This document shows, in pieces, positions 1 to 7,990 of a stretch of DNA of 64,000 nt. The notes under the pieces are model-generated. The model did not search any database, had not been told where the DNA came from, and saw only the letters and a program-made list of their open reading frames with translations. How positions within the stretch are numbered: position 1 is the first letter of the stretch; each line of letters starts with the position of its first letter. The position numbers and the translations under genes were made by a program. Source of the DNA: Rhodobacterales bacterium LSUCC0031 (GTDB taxonomy: Bacteria > Pseudomonadota > Alphaproteobacteria > Rhodobacterales > Rhodobacteraceae); assembly GCA_015689735.1 (NCBI GenBank), contig WVSP01000002.1, forward strand, positions 372,001-436,000. The letters are read 5' to 3'.

Positions 1-294
1 GGGCAGGCTGAAGGCCATGTCCACGGTGCCTTCGGTCGCTTGACGGATCAGTTCCGGCGCACCGCCACCCAACTGCATCGAGGGGTAGAGCGTCAGCACC
101 AATTCGCCATTCGACTCGGCGGCGATGTCAGCTGCCAACGGCTCGAGAATGGTGCGGTAGATGATATGGCCCGGCGGCACGAAAGTGTGCAGGCGCAGCT
201 CGGTCTGGGCTGTTGCCGCGGTCATGCCGAAAGTCGCGCAAAGACCGAATACGGTCGAGGCGAATACGGCCTTCATGGTTCTTGAGTGTAGCAT
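1..294 (-). CDS. TRAP transporter substrate-binding protein, DctP family (N-terminal part)
   Basis: Periplasmic solute-binding component of a TRAP uptake system; only the first 98 residues lie in the window and the gene runs off the left edge. ATG at 294 is chosen because GGGAGGAAG precedes it by a few bases; an in-frame ATG at 276 lacks this. The N-terminus is a signal peptide (basic start, hydrophobic core, Ala-rich end before TELRLHTF). The mature part has the family look, with LTLYPSMQLGG and the start of the ligand lobe. It is the last seen gene of a leftward set gntR, LigM-like, OsmC-like, so its ligand may be the substrate of the LigM-like enzyme (inference). The membrane subunits would lie outside the window. 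Confidence 0.85.
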   Translation of the reverse strand, partial: MLHSRTMKAVFASTVFGLCATFGMTAATAQTELRLHTFVPPGHIIYRTILEPLAADIAAESNGELVLTLYPSMQLGGGAPELIRQATEGTVDMAFSLP

Positions 295-317
295 GTCTTC
301 CTCCCTTTTCTGGTTGT

Positions 318-339
318 GCCACGGCTGTAGATCCGTGGC
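318..339. repeat. Inverted repeat in the dctP leader
   Basis: A 7-bp perfect inverted repeat (GCCACGG, 8-nt loop, CCGTGGC) about 25 bp ahead of the TRAP binding-protein start. It could be an operator or an mRNA hairpin between the OsmC-like and TRAP genes. No T-run follows on either strand, so it is not an obvious terminator. Confidence 0.3.
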
Positions 340-430
340 TGTAGGCTGTCATTCCACTATGGAAGCGTTGTTTCCCTTCCAGCAAGCCCCCAGCCCGAGG
401 GGCAATGATTTTCCCGGGCGCGCAACACCC

Positions 431-1618
431 TCAGATGCGTGTCACCTTGAGTTTGGTTTTCAGATCAGTCCGGCAGAAGGCGTGCAGGAAACAGGTCCGT
501 TCCGAAACATCGAGCATATCGCGCGCGACATCGTCGCTTTCGGTTGTCTGTAGGTGAACATGGGTTTCAACGGGATCGGCGCTTCCCGGCTGGCCTGTCC
601 CGCCCGAGGCGCCGCCAAGCGAGAAATGCGTATCCTGCACCACAGCGTAATGGGACAGGTCGAGCTTCTCCATTGTCGCCATGCGACCGAACTGTGTCAT
701 GAAGCAAAAAGCGATACCCGCCGAGATGTAGCTGACCGCGTCGGGCGCGCGCCCTTGACCCTGCGGCGGCGCCTCTTCGCTGAGATAGCGAAAGATCGAT
801 CCGTGCGGGCTGTAAAGATGCTGCTCGATTTCCTTGATGCCGTCGTCGCGTAGCGTGCAGATGGCGGCGGGGTTGAGCGTGCGGTCCTGTTCGTCGGTGA
901 GGCTGGTGGCCGCCCCCGCCGTGCCTTTGGCAACGGCTTTTTGCGGCGACAGCCCAAGCCGTTCGATCAGGCGAATATCGGAGGCGGCAGGGATCGGGGC
1001 CGCGCCCCCGGGGCCACCCACGACAGGACCAGCGAGGGGCTTGGCCGCCCCCGGCGCGATCTGTGTGCCATTGCGGCTCAGGGTGAACAGGCTGGGCAAG
1101 ACCCCGCGCATCAAACCATTGAGGGGCGAGGCATGGACCGCACCCATCAGCATTTCGTTGAGTGCCGCGTCAGACAGGTCGCAATCGATCTCGACCTCCA
1201 ACTCCACGGGAAGCGCGCCACCCGTCATGGTGCGCTTCATCATCGAACCCTTCATCGTGTAGTAATTGTTCTGGATCAGCCGCAGGTGTCGCAGTTTCAC
1301 ACCATCGCGCGCGGCCAACGCCATGATCTCGTTCATGTAGCTGGAAATCATGCCCACCGTCAGGAACGACAGCGGGCAGGGGGCGGCGTCATGGCCGTTG
1401 AGATAGGCACCTTCATCGGACACCAGCCGCCACATCGCGCCGGTCCGTCTGGACAGGACCAATGCCTCTTTCTGGAAGCCCGCAAGCGCGCTGACCCATG
1501 TGCGCACCGCATCGCCATGGCGCAGGGGGGCGGGGCTCAGGCCCACGGCCTCGGGGTTCGCCACACGGAAAAACGGGGGAAGGCCGCTTTGGCCGATGAT
1601 GTTCTCGGCCTGTTTCAC
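431..1618 (-). CDS. Tandem OsmC-like protein
   Basis: A 395-residue protein that I read as two OsmC-type halves in tandem, roughly residues 55-190 and 270-395. The second half has both reactive-cysteine regions expected of OsmC/Ohr peroxidases (AFCFMTQFG and ERTCFLHAFC). The first has the front Cys (APCPLSFLTVGM), but the matching rear position reads HASPLNGLMRG with no Cys. Single-domain OsmC/Ohr proteins are about 140 residues. The linker (about 190-270) is Gly/Ala/Pro rich. The start is a GTG at 1618 behind GGGGGG. It lies 180 bp downstream of the LigM-like gene on the same strand. Peroxide or thiol chemistry is known for the family; a role with the demethylase is inference. Confidence 0.75.
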   Translation of the reverse strand: MKQAENIIGQSGLPPFFRVANPEAVGLSPAPLRHGDAVRTWVSALAGFQKEALVLSRRTGAMWRLVSDEGAYLNGHDAAPCPLSFLTVGMISSYMNEIMALAARDGVKLRHLRLIQNNYYTMKGSMMKRTMTGGALPVELEVEIDCDLSDAALNEMLMGAVHASPLNGLMRGVLPSLFTLSRNGTQIAPGAAKPLAGPVVGGPGGAAPIPAASDIRLIERLGLSPQKAVAKGTAGAATSLTDEQDRTLNPAAICTLRDDGIKEIEQHLYSPHGSIFRYLSEEAPPQGQGRAPDAVSYISAGIAFCFMTQFGRMATMEKLDLSHYAVVQDTHFSLGGASGGTGQPGSADPVETHVHLQTTESDDVARDMLDVSERTCFLHAFCRTDLKTKLKVTRI

Positions 1619-1798
1619 GACCGTGCCCCCCGTCGTTGTGTGATGCAGAGCAGATCAGCAATGTGCCGTGCCACATCCAAAGCGCCACACGCCCTGTGTC
1701 GCGGCGAGACGGGAAGGATCGGCATGGCATGTCCTTTCATGTGCGCGCGTGGGCCGTGGGTGGCCGTTCCCCGGACGACCCGGGAAACGGCCCTGTCG

Positions 1799-3205
1799 TT
1801 ATGCGGATTTCGCCCGCCAGCTATCGACAGCATAGCCCTCGCGCACCTCGCGTGCATAGGGCGTTGGCGAGACGCGCACGCGGATCTCGGTCTGGCGATG
1901 CTTCTCCGTCGAGGTCTTGGCGGTCGTTTCCGGCTCGCCCCACTTCAGCGTCAGGATCTCGTCTTCCTGCACGTCTTGCGACACGACACCCAAAGACAGC
2001 ACGCGGCGTTCATTGTAGCTGTAGCCGTTGAACATCGACATGCCGACCATCTTGCCATCCTTCATGATCATGTCGGCCGAGGAGGAAGCATAGTTGGGCT
2101 GCGGGAAGTCGATCCACTTATAGGGTGTGCCTTCCTCGAAGGCCGAGGCGATGACCTTGACCACATCCTCGGGGTTCCACTCGAAGGTCACCTTCTTGCG
2201 GTTCGAGGGCGCATCCTTGAGCTTGGCGAGCGCCGCCTTGCCGATAAAGTCGTCCTTTTTCCAGCCGATGTAGAAGCCGTAGCCGAGTTCGAAGGGATTG
2301 ACGTAGTAATCCTCGATATTGTCGGACACGAAGCTGCCGCCGATGGCGCCTGCGGCTTCGTAGCTGTCGGCACCCAGCCAGTCGCGGTAATCCTTGAGCA
2401 TGCCGTCGCCGGTGTAGATGCCGGGCAGGGGCGATGGGATCCAGCCCGATTCAAGGGTGTTGGTCGAATAGGCGCGGCTGCCGCACTGCACGAGGTTGAC
2501 GCCCGCATCGCGCGCCGCCTGAAGGATGGTGGAGTGGATGTAATCCTTGTCCTTGTAAGGGCCCCAGATTTCCAGACCCGGCGCACCCGACATGCCGTGA
2601 CGCAGCGCCTGGACCTTCTTGGAGCCGATGTTGATCCAATCGACATGGAAGAACTTGATGTCAGGGATCGGGCCGCCGTTCATCTTTTCGAAGATCTTCG
2701 GCGCATCCGGGCCTTGGATCTGGAAGCGGTAATGTTCGCGCAGGACGCGCTCGCCCTCGGGCCGCGACGGGCTGCGGGGGTCATAGCGCAGGCGTACGTT
2801 CCACTTGCCATAGGCCGCGCAGAACATCAGCCAGTTCGAGGTCGGCGCGCGGCCCACGAGAATGAACTTGTCGGTCCGCTCGCGGAAGATGATGTGGTCG
2901 CCGATCACATGGCCGTTGGGCGTGACGGGGACGTAATGCTTGGCGCGGTTCAGGTCGAAATTGTTGAAAGCGTTGATGCCGTGATAGGCGAGGAATTCCT
3001 CGGCCTGCGGGCCTTCGACGATGATTTCGTCCATGTGGTGGGACTGATCGAATAGCACGGCGGTTTCGCGCCATGCTGCCTGTTCGTTGCGCCAGTTCTG
3101 GAATTCAGGCGCCACGACCGGGTAAACATACATCCCGATCTGCGAATTGCGCAGCATTTGCACCGGGTTGCCGGCTTTGGCCATCACATCGTTAAGACTT
3201 GGCAT
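1799..3205 (-). CDS. LigM-like tetrahydrofolate-dependent O-demethylase (GcvT family)
   Basis: 468 residues of the GcvT/aminomethyltransferase fold. Length and motifs are those of LigM, the Sphingobium vanillate/3-O-methylgallate O-demethylase that moves the methyl group to tetrahydrofolate: NSQIGMYVYPVVAPEF near the start, VPVTPNGHVIGD, LRHGMSGAPGLEIWGP, TLESGWIPSPLP, GGSFVSDNIEDYYVNP and MSMFNGYSYNE. Products would be the demethylated substrate and 5-methyl-tetrahydrofolate. ATG at 3205 has AGGAG 7 nt upstream. It follows gntR by 21 bp, so the two are one operon. The exact substrate cannot be read from sequence; an aromatic methyl ether is the best guess, another methylated small molecule is possible. 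Confidence 0.85.
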   Translation of the reverse strand: MPSLNDVMAKAGNPVQMLRNSQIGMYVYPVVAPEFQNWRNEQAAWRETAVLFDQSHHMDEIIVEGPQAEEFLAYHGINAFNNFDLNRAKHYVPVTPNGHVIGDHIIFRERTDKFILVGRAPTSNWLMFCAAYGKWNVRLRYDPRSPSRPEGERVLREHYRFQIQGPDAPKIFEKMNGGPIPDIKFFHVDWINIGSKKVQALRHGMSGAPGLEIWGPYKDKDYIHSTILQAARDAGVNLVQCGSRAYSTNTLESGWIPSPLPGIYTGDGMLKDYRDWLGADSYEAAGAIGGSFVSDNIEDYYVNPFELGYGFYIGWKKDDFIGKAALAKLKDAPSNRKKVTFEWNPEDVVKVIASAFEEGTPYKWIDFPQPNYASSSADMIMKDGKMVGMSMFNGYSYNERRVLSLGVVSQDVQEDEILTLKWGEPETTAKTSTEKHRQTEIRVRVSPTPYAREVREGYAVDSWRAKSA

Positions 3206-3226
3206 CAAGGTTCTCCTGTTTTCGTT

Positions 3227-3961
3227 TTATCTGGAGGCGACGAGCGACAGGCCGGGCAAGCGCGCGGCCAGTTGCCGGTCGGCATTCATCACATATTCGA
3301 GGTTTTCGCGCGCAAGGCGGGCATGTTCGCGCGCCAAGGCTTCGGCACGCGCGCCTTCGCGGGCGCGGATCGCGGCAATAAGCGCCTTGTGCTGGTGCTG
3401 GGCGCGCAGGAGCGATGTTTGAAAGTCGCGGATCAAAGCCTGCTCCTGCAAGAAAGCGGACGGCGAGGCGAGGGGCAGGCGCATGACCCGCTCAACTTCG
3501 CGGGTGATGACGGGGCTTTGAGCCAAGTCCGCGAGGCGTTGGTGAAACTGCGCATTCGCCGTGACATAGGCATCAAAATCGATACCACTTTCACGCGACA
3601 GCGCCTCGTCGATCCGTGCCAACAACGCATCGCATTGGCGCAGATCATCTTCAGCGGCACCCCGTTCAGCGGCCAGACGCGCGGCGGTTCCTTCGATGAC
3701 GCCGCGAATTTCGATTGCGTCCAGTATGTCGGTGATGCTCAGGCTGGCGACACGGCACCCACCGGTTTCGATGCGTTCCAAAAGACCCTCGGCGGTCAAG
3801 CGGTCCATCGCCTGACGGATCGGCGTCCGTGAAATCCCCAGCCGCTCGGACAGGGCGACCTCGGCCACGCGTGCGCCTGGCCCAAGCTCGCCTGACATGA
3901 TCATGCTGCGCAAGGCGATGATCGCCTTGTCAACAAGCGACATTCGGTCATCTTCGCCCAT
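3227..3961 (-). CDS. GntR-family (FadR/FCD) transcriptional regulator
   Basis: 244 residues: winged helix-turn-helix at about 8-70 (ARVAEVALSERLGISRTPIR) followed by an all-helical FCD effector domain at about 85-215 containing the usual His/Asp metal or acid-binding positions (RGVIEGTAARLA, FHQRLADLA). ATG at 3961 follows GGGAGGGACA. As first gene of the leftward operon with the LigM-like demethylase, it probably controls that operon, releasing DNA on binding a pathway intermediate. A TGTATACA palindrome in its own promoter suggests autoregulation. Confidence 0.9.
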   Translation of the reverse strand: MGEDDRMSLVDKAIIALRSMIMSGELGPGARVAEVALSERLGISRTPIRQAMDRLTAEGLLERIETGGCRVASLSITDILDAIEIRGVIEGTAARLAAERGAAEDDLRQCDALLARIDEALSRESGIDFDAYVTANAQFHQRLADLAQSPVITREVERVMRLPLASPSAFLQEQALIRDFQTSLLRAQHQHKALIAAIRAREGARAEALAREHARLARENLEYVMNADRQLAARLPGLSLVASR

Positions 3962-4005
3962 TGTCCCTCCCTCGCCGAGTCGGGCTCGATGGCCTCGGCA
4001 AAGAA

Positions 4006-4034
4006 AGGCTAGACTGTATACAATCTTGCGTCAA
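4006..4034 (-). promoter_or_regulatory. Promoter of the gntR-ligM-like operon with embedded operator
   Basis: On the minus strand, TTGACG (4029-4034), a 17-nt spacer and TAGCCT (4006-4011) form a sigma-70 type promoter 45 bp upstream of gntR. The spacer holds the perfect 8-bp palindrome TGTATACA at 4015-4022, of the type bound by FCD-class GntR repressors. Occupancy would block RNA polymerase. The placement is visible; the regulator-site pairing is inference. Confidence 0.65.
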
Positions 4035-4131
4035 TGCATCTGCTAAAGTCAGAAATACTGGTAGTTTTTCCAATTTATGTATGCAGTTCGGTCGGCAGCA
4101 TCGCCGATTTGCGCCACATCGTCTTGCCGCC

Positions 4132-5856
4132 TCAATTGGCGGGCTGTGCTTCGGATATGATTGGCGGGATCACGGTGCGGTCTTCGATCGCGGCACCGCA
4201 AAGCAGGGCGGCGGCCCTGTCGGCGGCATCTTGGAAGGGTTCAAGCACCAGATCGGCCCCGGCGGCTTGCAGCATCGCGGTGTCCTCGGCGCTATGCGAT
4301 GTCACGGCAATCTGGCCGCGAAACCCCGCAGCGCGTGTCAACTGGATCAGGGTCATGCGCGTGTCCTCGTGACTGAGGCCGGTCGGGTGGACCGGCACGG
4401 ACAAGACGACCCGCTGTGCCTGCGCGAGGGGCAAACCGGCGATGAATTCGGGATCGCTTGCATCGCCGAACGCCGATGCAAGCCCCAAGGCGCGCCAGCG
4501 CTTGATCGCATATGGGTTGAAATCCACACCCAACACGGCAATGCCGCGCTTGTGCAGCCGCAGACCGATGGCTGTGCCAAAACGGCCCAACCCAAAGATC
4601 ACGACGGGAAATCCACCCCATGGTTGCGCGACGGGTTGGTCAGCTTCGCGCGGTGTGCCGCGCCGCTCGAACAGGCCAAGGTAAGGACCGCACAGCGCAT
4701 AGAGCTGGTGCGAGTAGGTGATCATATAGGTCGAAGCCGCGATGGTCACGAGGCCCACCATGGTCACCAACCCCAAGGCATCTTCGCGCAGATGACCAAG
4801 CGACACGCCCATGGCGATGAAAATCAACGAGAACTCACTGATCTGGGCAACCGTTAACCCGGCCAGAAAGCCGGTGCGCTTGCGATACCCCAAAGCCCCC
4901 ATGATGATCAGCACGATCAAGGGATTGCCGATCAACACAAAGAGCGAAAAGATGATCGCTTCCGTGATGTGGCTGCCCAACAGTGACAGATCAAGCGCCG
5001 ATCCCAGCGCGATGAAAAAGAACAACAGCAAGAAATCCCGCAATGGGGCAAGCCGCGCAGCGATGGTTTCGCGGTAGGGCGTCGATGCGAGCGCCACACC
5101 CGCCAAGAGCCCGCCCACCTCCTTGCCAAGGCCCACACCATATCCGATTGCCGCAAACATCGCAGCCATGGCGATGGCAAAGATCACCAAAAGTTCGGGC
5201 GCTTGGGCAAGCCACTCGGTCAGCGGGTTGGCTACATAGCGCACGAACATGACCACCAGTCCCACCAGTGCAATGCCCGCTCCAAATACCATCGCGACCG
5301 AGCGACTGTCTGCGCCCGCTTCGGCTGTGCCAATCCCGATGGCCGACAGGATGATCATCGCGAGCACGACGACCAGATCTTGAACGATCAAGAAGCCAAG
5401 GGCGATTTGCCCATGCAAGCTGTCAATCTCGCGCTTGTCGGACAAAAGCTTGACGATGATAATGGTCGAGGAGAAGGTCAGGGCTACCGCCACATAAAGG
5501 CTTGTGATGGCATCGAGCCCCAGAGCCATGCCGATCAGGAAACCAAACACAGAGGTAAAGGCGACCTGCCCAAGTCCGGTCATCAACGCCACCGCGCCAA
5601 GCGAGCGGATCAGTTTGACGTCCAGCTTGATCCCGACAAGGAATAGCAAGACCGCGATCCCGAGTTGCGACAAGACGTCAATCTGCGCATCTGCGCGTAC
5701 GATGTCGAGTGCGGATGGCCCGGCGATCAGGCCAAGGGCGATGAAGGCCACGATCAAGGGTTGCCTTAGCATCATGCCCACAAATCCCAGCAGGGCGGCC
5801 AAGACCAGCAAGACCGCGATCTCGGCAAAGGGTGAGTGGATCAATGCAGCCATCAT
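4132..5856 (-). CDS. Monovalent cation:proton antiporter with TrkA-N domain (CPA2, KefB/KefC-like)
   Basis: 574 residues: about a dozen hydrophobic segments over residues 1-390, including the CPA2 core with the LTFSSTIIIVKLLSD helix and the VQDLVVV segment. These are followed from about residue 413 by a cytoplasmic NAD-binding TrkA-N/RCK domain (VVIFGLGRFGTAIG). Such proteins exchange K+ (or Na+) for H+ under nucleotide or thiol control. The start is one of two adjacent ATGs (5856/5853); a GTG three codons upstream is possible, and no strong ribosome-binding site decides. It is a single leftward gene, not coupled to gntR (170-bp gap). Confidence 0.85.
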   Translation of the reverse strand: MMAALIHSPFAEIAVLLVLAALLGFVGMMLRQPLIVAFIALGLIAGPSALDIVRADAQIDVLSQLGIAVLLFLVGIKLDVKLIRSLGAVALMTGLGQVAFTSVFGFLIGMALGLDAITSLYVAVALTFSSTIIIVKLLSDKREIDSLHGQIALGFLIVQDLVVVLAMIILSAIGIGTAEAGADSRSVAMVFGAGIALVGLVVMFVRYVANPLTEWLAQAPELLVIFAIAMAAMFAAIGYGVGLGKEVGGLLAGVALASTPYRETIAARLAPLRDFLLLFFFIALGSALDLSLLGSHITEAIIFSLFVLIGNPLIVLIIMGALGYRKRTGFLAGLTVAQISEFSLIFIAMGVSLGHLREDALGLVTMVGLVTIAASTYMITYSHQLYALCGPYLGLFERRGTPREADQPVAQPWGGFPVVIFGLGRFGTAIGLRLHKRGIAVLGVDFNPYAIKRWRALGLASAFGDASDPEFIAGLPLAQAQRVVLSVPVHPTGLSHEDTRMTLIQLTRAAGFRGQIAVTSHSAEDTAMLQAAGADLVLEPFQDAADRAAALLCGAAIEDRTVIPPIISEAQPAN

Positions 5857-6033
5857 CACGACCACCGCCCGTCTGGATCGGGCTGAGCGCCTTGGTTGCG
5901 ATGACGATGTGTGAACGTGGTCATATGCTGCGCCCCAATCCTGATGCCAATTTGATCATGGCGATCTCGCGCGCGATTGGGATGATCTGGATCAAGTGTC
6001 CAGAAAGTCAGCTCAGCCCCACCCGTGTTCGGT

Positions 6034-6062
6034 TTGCAATAATCGCCTTGGGCGCATAAAGC
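6034..6062 (+). promoter_or_regulatory. Promoter of dusA
   Basis: TTGCAA (6034-6039), a 17-nt spacer and TAAAGC (6057-6062), 27 bp before the dusA ATG. Position and spacing fit a sigma-70 type promoter. Confidence 0.5.
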
Positions 6063-6088
6063 ACACGCAAGGAACACAGGGATATCCC

Positions 6089-7081
6089 ATGACCCCGATC
6101 ACCGCCGCCGCGCGCCTTTCGATTGCGCCGATGATGGATTGGACCGATCGCCACTGTCGGTATTTCCACCGGCAGATGTCGGAGCATGTCCTGCTTTATA
6201 CCGAGATGGTCACGGCTCCCGCGGTGATCCATGGGGATCGCGACAGGCTTTTGGGGTTTGACGATGCCGAACATCCCGTGGCGGTGCAGCTGGGTGGTTC
6301 TGATCCTGACCAATTGGCGCATGCGGCGCGGATCGTGGCCGATTACGGCTATGATGAGATCAATCTCAATGTCGGCTGCCCCTCGGATCGGGTGCAATCG
6401 GGTTGTTTTGGTGCGATCTTGATGGAGCGCCCCCAGCTTGTCGCCGATTGCGTAGCCGCCATGATCGCGGCAAGCCCTGTCGAGGTCACGGTCAAATGCC
6501 GGATCGGAGTTGATGATCAAGTCCCGGACGAGGTCTTGCCCCTTTTCCTCGAAACCGTCGCCGCGGCGGGTGTCACCCGGTTTACGATCCATGCCCGCAA
6601 GGCGTGGCTGCAAGGGCTGAGCCCCAAGGAAAACCGCGATATCCCGCCGCTCGAATACGGGCTTGTGCATGCGATGACGCGTGAATTTCCGCATCTGCAC
6701 CTTTCGATCAACGGCGGCATCACCAGCTTGGTACAGGCGCAGACCCACCTTGACGCCGGGATGGACGGTGTGATGATCGGGCGCGCCGCCTATCACAACC
6801 CGGCCGATATCTTGCTTGGGGCCGATCAGGCGGTCTTTGGGGCTAGGACGCCGATCAAGTCGCGCGACGACGTCGTGGCTGACATGTTGCCCTACATCGC
6901 CGCGCATCTGGCCGCGGGGGGGCGGCTCCACCAAGTGACGCGCCATATGCTGGGGCTTTTTGCAGGGCAGCCCGGCGCGCGGGGCTGGCGGCGCCTGTTG
7001 TCGGAAGAGGCCCATCGCGCGGGTGCCGGGACAGATACGGTCACACGCGCGCTTGCTGCGGTGCGGGCGCAGGCCGCCTGA
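6089..7081 (+). CDS. dusA: tRNA-dihydrouridine synthase A
   Basis: 330 residues. An FMN-dependent TIM-barrel enzyme that reduces uridine in the tRNA D-loop (U20 in characterised DusA). It opens with the substrate/FMN segment APMMDWTDRHCRY, carries the catalytic Cys97 in NLNVGCPSDRV, and has the DusA-type KCRIGVD and HARKAWLQGLSPKENR motifs, which separate it from DusB/DusC. ATG at 6089 is chosen as the first Met of the conserved region; upstream in-frame codons overlap the promoter. A monocistronic rightward gene, one of five tRNA-modification genes in the window. Confidence 0.93.
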   Translation: MTPITAAARLSIAPMMDWTDRHCRYFHRQMSEHVLLYTEMVTAPAVIHGDRDRLLGFDDAEHPVAVQLGGSDPDQLAHAARIVADYGYDEINLNVGCPSDRVQSGCFGAILMERPQLVADCVAAMIAASPVEVTVKCRIGVDDQVPDEVLPLFLETVAAAGVTRFTIHARKAWLQGLSPKENRDIPPLEYGLVHAMTREFPHLHLSINGGITSLVQAQTHLDAGMDGVMIGRAAYHNPADILLGADQAVFGARTPIKSRDDVVADMLPYIAAHLAAGGRLHQVTRHMLGLFAGQPGARGWRRLLSEEAHRAGAGTDTVTRALAAVRAQAA

Positions 7082-7153
7082 GGCGTGTTCGTATGATGCC
7101 CGCTTTCGCTAGGCTGGGCGCTGGGATAATCGGCGTTCCGCGAGGCGACACGG

Positions 7154-7990
7154 ATGACCATGATGGCTTATGATATCGATTTGGTCTTGCCCATGCTGGG
7201 TCTGGTCGCGCTGATCGGTGCCTTTGCCGGCGTGATCGCTGGCATGCTGGGCGTAGGTGGCGGCATCATCTTGGTGCCGGCCTTTTATTTCGCCTTTACC
7301 GCGCTGGGGTATGGGGAGGACGGGCTGATGCAGATTTGCCTTGCGACATCCTTGGCCACCATTGCCGTGACCTCGGTTCGGTCACTGATCGGTCATCATC
7401 GGCGCGGTGCCGTTGACTGGGCGATCTTGCGGGGTTGGTGTTTGGGGATCGCTGCTGGTTCCTTGCTCGGCGTGTTTGTCGCGAGCGGGCTGCGCGGCGA
7501 GGTGCTGATGATGGTTTTTGGCATGTTGGGCCTGATCGTTGGGCTTTACCTTGGTTTTGGGCGCAACGATTGGCGTTTGGGCGATCGCATGCCGACGGGC
7601 TTGGGGCGTCTGATCACGGGGCCGATCGTCGGCTTCTTGTCGGTCTTGATGGGCATTGGCGGCGGCAGCTTCGGGGTGCCATTGATGACCCTTTACAATG
7701 TGGCGATCCATCGGGCCGTGGCGACGGCGGCGGGATTTGGCCTTGTGATCGCGATCCCCTCGGTCGTGGCGTTTTTGGTGATCCCGACATCGGCCGACAA
7801 TCCGCCGCCCTTCACCATAGGGCAGGTCAATATGGTGGGTTTTCTGGTCGTGATCGCGATGACCATGATCACGACACCCCTTGGGGTGCATCTTGCGCAT
7901 GCCTTGGATGGTAAGCGGCTGAAGCGGTTCTTTGCTGTTTTCGTGCTCGTGATGGCGCTCAATATGATCCGCAAGGCGATCTGGGGATGA
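7154..7990 (+). CDS. TauE/SafE-family membrane permease
   Basis: 278 residues with about eight hydrophobic segments and the duplicated TauE/SafE signature: GMLGVGGGIILVPA near residue 30 and MGIGGGSFGVP near residue 165. Family members export sulfite or sulfoacetate, or move small organosulfur anions. Several Mets cluster at the start (7154, 7160, 7163). It shares an ATGA overlap with the next gene, a putative iron/2-oxoglutarate oxygenase, so the two are translationally coupled; a joint role in organosulfur metabolism is possible but is inference. Confidence 0.85.
   Translation: MTMMAYDIDLVLPMLGLVALIGAFAGVIAGMLGVGGGIILVPAFYFAFTALGYGEDGLMQICLATSLATIAVTSVRSLIGHHRRGAVDWAILRGWCLGIAAGSLLGVFVASGLRGEVLMMVFGMLGLIVGLYLGFGRNDWRLGDRMPTGLGRLITGPIVGFLSVLMGIGGGSFGVPLMTLYNVAIHRAVATAAGFGLVIAIPSVVAFLVIPTSADNPPPFTIGQVNMVGFLVVIAMTMITTPLGVHLAHALDGKRLKRFFAVFVLVMALNMIRKAIWG

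Noticed and set aside
387-403. Terminator between the OsmC-like and TRAP genes
   Set aside because: GCCCC/GGGGC can pair but the stem is only 5 bp and no T-run follows on the transcribed strand.
941-3055. Very long plus-strand open frame opposite the OsmC-like and LigM-like genes
   Set aside because: It is antisense to two clear genes; the predicted protein is His/Arg/Gly-rich without family resemblance, the usual shadow of GC-rich codon bias.
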